The position numbers were made by a program, and so were the translations under genes. Below the pieces are notes generated by a model. The model worked only from the letters and a program-made list of their open reading frames with translations. It did not search any database and was not told the DNA's origin. Shown piece by piece: positions 6,440 through 9,830 of a stretch of DNA of 9,830 nt (within the stretch, counting starts at the first letter, position 1; every line of letters begins with the position of its first letter). Source of the stretch: SHVZ01 sp044223515 (GTDB lineage: Bacteria; Pseudomonadota; Alphaproteobacteria; SHVZ01); the NCBI GenBank assembly GCA_044223515.1, contig JBGALV010000146.1:1-9830 (forward strand). Direction: 5' to 3'.

Positions 6440-6455
6440 ATCCGGAGTGCCCGAA
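6440..6455. promoter_or_regulatory. Imperfect copy of the inverted repeat upstream of the PAS-like gene
   Basis: ATCCGGAGTGCCCGAA matches TTCCGG-N4-CCGGAA with two changes, one in each arm. It agrees with the perfect copy at 6496-6510 in 13 of 15 bases, including TG in the spacer. It lies 74 bases before the PAS-like start. Between it and the gene is a TTGACC (minus strand, 6410-6415) that could be a -35 box, though the matching -10 (GCAACA) is poor. Confidence 0.35.
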
Positions 6456-6493
6456 GGGCCTGTTAACGCCGCAATCTATTCGACTGCCTCGGC

Positions 6494-6511
6494 TTTCCGG
6501 ATTGCCGGAAA
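6494..6511. promoter_or_regulatory. Perfect inverted repeat between the MFS stop and the PAS-like gene
   Basis: TTTCCGG-ATTG-CCGGAAA is a 7-bp perfect dyad with a 4-base spacer, starting one base beyond the MFS stop codon and 129 bases upstream of the PAS-like start. It holds the same TTCCGG-N4-CCGGAA core as the copy at 4351-4366. It could serve as an operator. Read as RNA it could be a small hairpin at the end of the MFS transcript, but no run of U follows it on either strand, so it is not a standard intrinsic terminator. Confidence 0.45.
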
Positions 6512-6512
6512 A

Positions 6513-7796
6513 TCATTCGGCGTCGGCCGGATCGGCCGAACGGGCCGTGAACGACGCCCGGGCGGGCGTCAGGGCGCGAAGAACAAGCCACCAGGCGACC
6601 GCCCCGAGGGCGAGCGCGACGCCGGCAGTCGCGAAAACCGCCCCGTAGCCGCTGTTGTCCTGAAGGTGTCCGCCGAGCCACGCGCCGATGCCGCCGCCGA
6701 AGCCGATTGCCGCCAGCAGGATGCCGGTGACACGGCCGAGCACGCTTCCGGCCCATCGTTTCGACGCCATGCTCATCACCAGCGGGCCGCGCGAGCCGAA
6801 CGTCAGCGCAAAGGTCAGGACGTAGACCGGCATCAGCCACGCAGCCGACGTCCACATCATCGCGGCGAGCGCGGCAACGCCGGTAACGGTAAGGAGGTAG
6901 CTGATGAGGATCGCGGTCGAGATGCCCAGGCGATCGCCGAGCCAGCCGAACGCGATCATTCCGGCAAAGCCCGCGAGACCGCCGAAGCCGATCCAGGTCG
7001 CGGCCATCAGCGGCTCGTAGCCAACATGAACGAAGTATGCCGCGAGCTGAGGCTGCAGCATGAGGGAACCGAGCGACGTGATGAAGTAAGCAGCGAAGAT
7101 TCCCCACAGGACCGGATCGCCGATGACGTGGGAAAGCCGGGCGCCATTGGCGCGGGATCCGACACCGTCGGCTCCGTGCAGACCCGCTTCCAGCCTTCGC
7201 CACGGAAGCACGAGAGCGACGAGCGCAAGAGCGGCGGCGAGGAACCCGAAGGTCCGATAGGCCTCGCGCCATCCATACGTCTGGATCAGGACCTCGGCGA
7301 GCGGCGCGAACACCAGGATCCCGAGCCCGGTCGCGCTGCCGATGACGCCGATAGCGGTGCCTGTGCGTCCGGGAAACCATCGGCGGATGAGAGGCGTCTG
7401 CCCTGCCATCCCGAGGCATGCCGACGAGAGCCCGAGCCCGATGCCGAGCACGAGGATCAGCTGCCAGACCGCATCTGCCTGCGCGGCGAGCAGGCAACCG
7501 GCAGCGAGAAGCGAGATTCCGCCGACATAGAAGACGCGCGATCCAAGCCGGTCGGAAACCAGCCCCATCCAGGGGCCGCCGAAACCGGAGACGATGATGG
7601 ATGCAGAGAAGATGGAGGTGATGGCCGCCCGCGAGCCGTCGAACTCATCTTCCAGCGGAAGGATGAAGACGGTCAGCGACTCGGCGATGCCCCGCCCGAA
7701 CAGGGCGAAGACGAATGACGCTCCGAGAACCAGCAAGGCGAGGCGGACACCGGGGCCCTCTCGGCTGGCGGTGGTCGGCGTTCCGGTCCGTGGCAA
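6513..7796 (-). CDS. MFS transporter, possibly monocarboxylate/oxalate-formate type
   Basis: Twelve-helix inner-membrane secondary transporter of the major facilitator superfamily, about 427 residues, the usual length. The first helix (RLALLVLGASFVFALFGRGI) is followed by the motif-A-like loop GLVSDRLGSR between helices 2 and 3, and an equivalent GWLGDRLGIS in the second half. Glycine-rich helices such as VLGIGLGLSSACLGMAGQTP and LIRRWFPGRTGTAIGV resemble the oxalate/formate and monocarboxylate antiporter-like group, but the substrate is not proven. The frame is open up to a TTG at 7853 that would overlap the macro-domain gene. I prefer the TTG at 7794-7796, with GGGAG five bases upstream and a 37-base gap after the macro gene stop; GTG at 7814 or 7808 is possible. 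Last gene of the GntR-TSUP-macro-MFS cassette. Confidence 0.92.
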   Translation of the reverse strand: MPRTGTPTTASREGPGVRLALLVLGASFVFALFGRGIAESLTVFILPLEDEFDGSRAAITSIFSASIIVSGFGGPWMGLVSDRLGSRVFYVGGISLLAAGCLLAAQADAVWQLILVLGIGLGLSSACLGMAGQTPLIRRWFPGRTGTAIGVIGSATGLGILVFAPLAEVLIQTYGWREAYRTFGFLAAALALVALVLPWRRLEAGLHGADGVGSRANGARLSHVIGDPVLWGIFAAYFITSLGSLMLQPQLAAYFVHVGYEPLMAATWIGFGGLAGFAGMIAFGWLGDRLGISTAILISYLLTVTGVAALAAMMWTSAAWLMPVYVLTFALTFGSRGPLVMSMASKRWAGSVLGRVTGILLAAIGFGGGIGAWLGGHLQDNSGYGAVFATAGVALALGAVAWWLVLRALTPARASFTARSADPADAE

Positions 7797-7801
7797 ATTA
7801 T

Positions 7802-7806
7802 CTCCC
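7802..7806 (-). promoter_or_regulatory. Ribosome binding site deciding a TTG start of the MFS gene
   Basis: On the minus strand GGGAG is followed by the 5-base spacer ATAAT and then TTG (7796-7794). It is the only good Shine-Dalgarno sequence in the region. It sits between the macro-domain stop and the first MFS helix, so it argues against the farther upstream TTG and GTG codons. Confidence 0.5.
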
Positions 7807-7833
7807 ACAACCACCGGTATACACGATCGGTCG

Positions 7834-8355
7834 TTATGCCGGAAGCGCGGCAAGCAACTTCCGGTACGCGACCGCCGCCGCCTCGCCGAAGCAGCAGAAG
7901 ACGACCCGGCGGATGCCAGGCGCCGCGGGCAGCTCGGTTGCGACGGTCGTCAGCGCGATCCGGGTCGCGGCCTCGAGCGGATAGCCGTAGATGCCGGTCG
8001 AGATCGCGGGAAAGGCGAGGGAAGCAAGACCGGCCGCCTGGGCGAGCTCCAGCGACCGGCGATAGCAGCTCGCGAGCTTCTCCGACTCGCCTGCGCTGCC
8101 GCCTCGCCAGACGGGACCGACGGTATGAACCACGTGACGCGCCTTCAAGCGATAGCCCCGGGTGATCTTGGCATCGCCCGTGGCGCAGCCTCCGAGGGTC
8201 CGGCATTCCGCGAGCAGCTCCGGGCCTGCGGCGCGATGGATCGCCCCATCGACGCCGCCTCCGCCGAGGAGCGACTCGTTGGCCGCGTTCACGATCGCAT
8301 CGACGTCGAGTCCGGTGATGTCGCCTTCGACGATCTCGATCCGCTCCCGGATCAT
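7834..8355 (-). CDS. Macro-domain protein, probable O-acetyl-ADP-ribose deacetylase (YmdB-like)
   Basis: Soluble single macro domain of 173 residues, close to E. coli YmdB (about 177) along its full length. It should bind ADP-ribose and hydrolyse O-acetyl-ADP-ribose or ADP-ribosyl esters. Conserved elements in order: VEGDIT (9-14, Asp12 for adenine binding), IVNAANESLLGGGGVDGAIH (21-40) with Asn26 and Asp36 equivalent to the catalytic Asn25 and Asp35 of YmdB, HTVGPVWRGG (77-86), and FPAISTGIYGYP (115-126, phosphate-binding loop). All key residues are present, so activity is expected. The ATG at 8355 shares one base with the TSUP stop (TGATG), which rejects the TTG one codon earlier. Why a macro domain sits between two transporters is not evident; a link to metabolite ADP-ribose or acetyl turnover is a guess. 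Confidence 0.94.
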   Translation of the reverse strand: MIRERIEIVEGDITGLDVDAIVNAANESLLGGGGVDGAIHRAAGPELLAECRTLGGCATGDAKITRGYRLKARHVVHTVGPVWRGGSAGESEKLASCYRRSLELAQAAGLASLAFPAISTGIYGYPLEAATRIALTTVATELPAAPGIRRVVFCCFGEAAAVAYRKLLAALPA

Positions 8356-9083
8356 CAAAGCCAGCCCGCGGCATGTGCGACGAGCCGGATCGCGAGCACG
8401 CTGACGAGAAGCCTGATCGCGAGGCTCACAAGCCCGACCGGCAGGCGGAGGCGAAGACGTTCGGCGAGAAGCACGCCCCCAACGGTGGCCGCCGTCATCG
8501 CCGTCAGTACCGGTAGCAGCGACAGGTAGTCGACGCCGATCAAGACGAAGGCAAACACCTTGAGACCGTGCTGGACGGCGCTTGTCGCGACGACGCTTCC
8601 GGGCACGAGCGCCGGATCGACGGGCTCGTCGGCAACGAACGGGCGGATCAACGGGCCCGCTTCTCCCAGAAAGACCGAGCAGGCCCCTGACAGCCCGCCG
8701 ATCAGGGGCAACCGATAGGGGAAGCGCTTGCCGGGATCAGGCGCCGGCCACCAGCAGGCCCAGACCAGGAAAGCTCCGAGAAGGATTGCCTGCGCATGCG
8801 GCGGCACCGCCGGCGCGAAGGACACGGCCAACCCGATCCCGAGAAAGGAACCGAAGCCGGTGGCGATGACGATCTGTGGGCTGAAAGCGTTCCTGAGACG
8901 CGACCAGCCGAGTCCCTGTCGCGCGCCCTCGACCACGGCGTGTGCCGGAACCGCGAGCGGCGGCGGCAGCACAGTCGCCATGACGGCCAGAAGGAGTCCG
9001 CCGGTCGATCCAAGCGTTGCCGCACCGAACGCCGCGATGAAGGCGACGCCGACGAGAACCGCGTCGGTGAGACCGATCTCCAT
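8355..9083 (-). CDS. TauE/SafE (TSUP)-family permease
   Basis: Inner-membrane permease of the 4-toluene sulfonate uptake (TSUP/DUF81) family; characterised members move sulfite, sulfonates or sulfoacetate, and the substrate here is unknown. At 242 residues it is of usual length, with two related halves of hydrophobic helices. The first half is about 8-110, starting VLVGVAFIAAFGAATLGSTGG with the family's glycine-rich turn. The second is about 124-240, with the matching segment LIGGLSGACSVFLGEAGPL and the motif VVATSAVQHGLKVFAFV. The ATG at 9083 overlaps the GntR stop in TGATG, and its own stop overlaps the macro-domain start the same way, so all three are translationally coupled. A TTG one codon upstream (9086) is less likely. 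Confidence 0.92.
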   Translation of the reverse strand: MEIGLTDAVLVGVAFIAAFGAATLGSTGGLLLAVMATVLPPPLAVPAHAVVEGARQGLGWSRLRNAFSPQIVIATGFGSFLGIGLAVSFAPAVPPHAQAILLGAFLVWACWWPAPDPGKRFPYRLPLIGGLSGACSVFLGEAGPLIRPFVADEPVDPALVPGSVVATSAVQHGLKVFAFVLIGVDYLSLLPVLTAMTAATVGGVLLAERLRLRLPVGLVSLAIRLLVSVLAIRLVAHAAGWL

Positions 9084-9760
9084 CAATTGCGCCCGAAAGC
9101 CGCCTGGGCGAAGGCCTCGAGATAGTCGATCAGGCGATCGGACTCCGACGCTGCCGCTTCCGCGCCCCCCTCGGCGATGGCGCGCATCAGGGCGGCGTGG
9201 TGCGTCGCCGACGCCGGCAGATCGTCACGGTCACGATAGGCATGCCAGAAGCGTCGCGAATGGGCGTGCAGCTGGGCGGCCGCGCGCGCGGTAAACGGAT
9301 TGCGCGACGCCGATGCGACGAGCTGGTCAAAGGCACGATCGGCCGTAAGGAACGCCTCGATGTCGCCGCGACCGGCGGAGGCGAGCATCGCTTTTGCCAG
9401 GCTTTTCAGCTCCTCGCGCTCGCTGCGCGTGGCGCGACGTGCCGCGCACTCAGCGAGCAGACGGTCGATCGGCCGCCGCGTCTCCAGCTGCAGGCGGAAC
9501 TGGCCGGCGTCGATCGGGCTCACCAGCACGCCGCGCTGGGGCAGGACGACGAGCAGGCCTTCGGCGTCCAGCCGCTTGATCGCTTCGCGGATCGGCATGC
9601 GCCCGATGCCGAGCTGCTTGGCGAGACCTACCTCGGAGACGACCGCCCCCGGCTTCAGCCGCGCCGTGACGATCAGCTCCTCAAGCAGCTGATACGCCTG
9701 CGACGCGAGCGTCGGCGACGGAGCAGCCGTCTCGTCTCGTGGCCGGCGGACGGCAGTCAT
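9083..9760 (-). CDS. GntR-family transcriptional regulator, FadR/FCD subgroup
   Basis: DNA-binding regulator of 225 residues. The N-terminal winged helix (about 18-83) carries LKPGAVVSEVGLAKQLGIGR, the recognition helix MPIREAIKRLDAEGLL and the wing QRGVLVSPI. The C-terminal all-helical FCD domain (about 87-222) normally binds a carboxylate through a metal. The usual first metal motif D-x3-H reads D-R-A-F-D (141-145), so the His is Asp145; His188 in HHAALMRAI is in the expected place. Metal or ligand binding may thus differ. By position it should control the downstream TSUP, macro and MFS genes, and probably itself. The ATG at 9758-9760 follows the stop of the previous gene by 15 bases, so the promoter is outside the window or within that gene. 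No operator was recognised. Confidence 0.94.
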   Translation of the reverse strand: MTAVRRPRDETAAPSPTLASQAYQLLEELIVTARLKPGAVVSEVGLAKQLGIGRMPIREAIKRLDAEGLLVVLPQRGVLVSPIDAGQFRLQLETRRPIDRLLAECAARRATRSEREELKSLAKAMLASAGRGDIEAFLTADRAFDQLVASASRNPFTARAAAQLHAHSRRFWHAYRDRDDLPASATHHAALMRAIAEGGAEAAASESDRLIDYLEAFAQAAFGRN

Positions 9761-9775
9761 GCGAACCTGTGGTCC

Positions 9776-9830
9776 TTAAGCGGCCTTCGCCAGGTTCGGC
9801 TTGGTCGCCAGCGCCTTCCGCATCGCGTCC
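9776..9830 (-). CDS. C-terminal tail of an unidentified gene, 5' part outside the window
   Basis: Before the GntR gene, the minus strand reads DAMRKALATKPNLAKAA and then TAA at 9776-9778. Basic and alanine-rich, with codon use like its neighbours, it fits the last helix of a protein. Seventeen residues are too few to assign a family. The 15-base gap to the GntR start suggests that it heads or belongs to the same operon, so identifying it would help to name the pathway. Confidence 0.55.
   Translation of the reverse strand, partial: DAMRKALATKPNLAKAA

Noticed and set aside
6494..6511. Intrinsic terminator after the MFS gene
   Set aside because: The hairpin is short and has no U-run after it on either strand. 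The same dyad recurs where no gene ends, which favours a binding site.
6447..7718. Plus-strand frame of about 423 codons opposite the MFS gene
   Set aside because: Its product is a hydrophilic R/E/G/D-rich string with no motif. The minus strand encodes a clear 12-helix transporter.
1..9830. tRNA/rRNA genes, CRISPR arrays, insertion sequences, attachment sites
   Set aside because: Non-coding gaps are all under 150 bases, and none holds a cloverleaf-like sequence, spaced direct repeats or transposase-like coding sequence.

Overview
This is a dense, GC-rich stretch of bacterial chromosome with about 13 genes, and no RNA gene, insertion sequence or CRISPR array was seen. Several features suggest an alphaproteobacterium: strong G/C preference at third codon positions, a HIG1-like two-helix membrane protein beside a PduO-type cobalamin adenosyltransferase, and a UbiH-family hydroxylase. 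The lineage is an inference from gene content, not from a marker gene.

Left block (1-2052, all minus strand, read right to left): a secreted barnase-type ribonuclease, its barstar-type inhibitor (overlapping it by 4 bases), a HIG1-like protein, the adenosyltransferase and a LysE-family exporter cut by the window edge. Gaps are -4, 9, 0 and 56 bases, so the first four at least look like one transcript.

Centre left (2051-3928, plus strand): a J-domain protein whose ATG overlaps the ATG of the divergent ribonuclease on the palindrome CCATGG. It is followed by a UbiH/UbiF/VisC/COQ6-family FAD hydroxylase broken by an exact 17-bp tandem duplication. Removing one copy restores a full-length 405-residue protein.

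Centre (3933-6365): three genes I cannot assign to a known function. They are a small minus-strand hypothetical protein, a divergent 260-residue plus-strand protein, and a 382-residue protein with an HTH-like N-terminus and a PAS-like C-terminus. The last two converge and overlap by 23 bases. The two non-coding gaps around them share the inverted repeat TTCCGG-N4-CCGGAA: two perfect copies and one imperfect. I noticed no other copy in the window, so it is a good operator candidate.

Right block (6513-9830, minus strand, read right to left): the tail of an unknown gene, a GntR/FCD regulator, a TauE/SafE (TSUP) permease, a macro-domain protein and an MFS transporter. The first two junctions after the regulator are TGATG stop/start overlaps. 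This looks like a self-regulated cassette for an anion or organic acid, with the substrate unknown.

The points most worth following are the complete barnase/barstar pair, the clean slippage-type duplication in the hydroxylase gene, and the shared operator-like repeat around the unknown gene pair.
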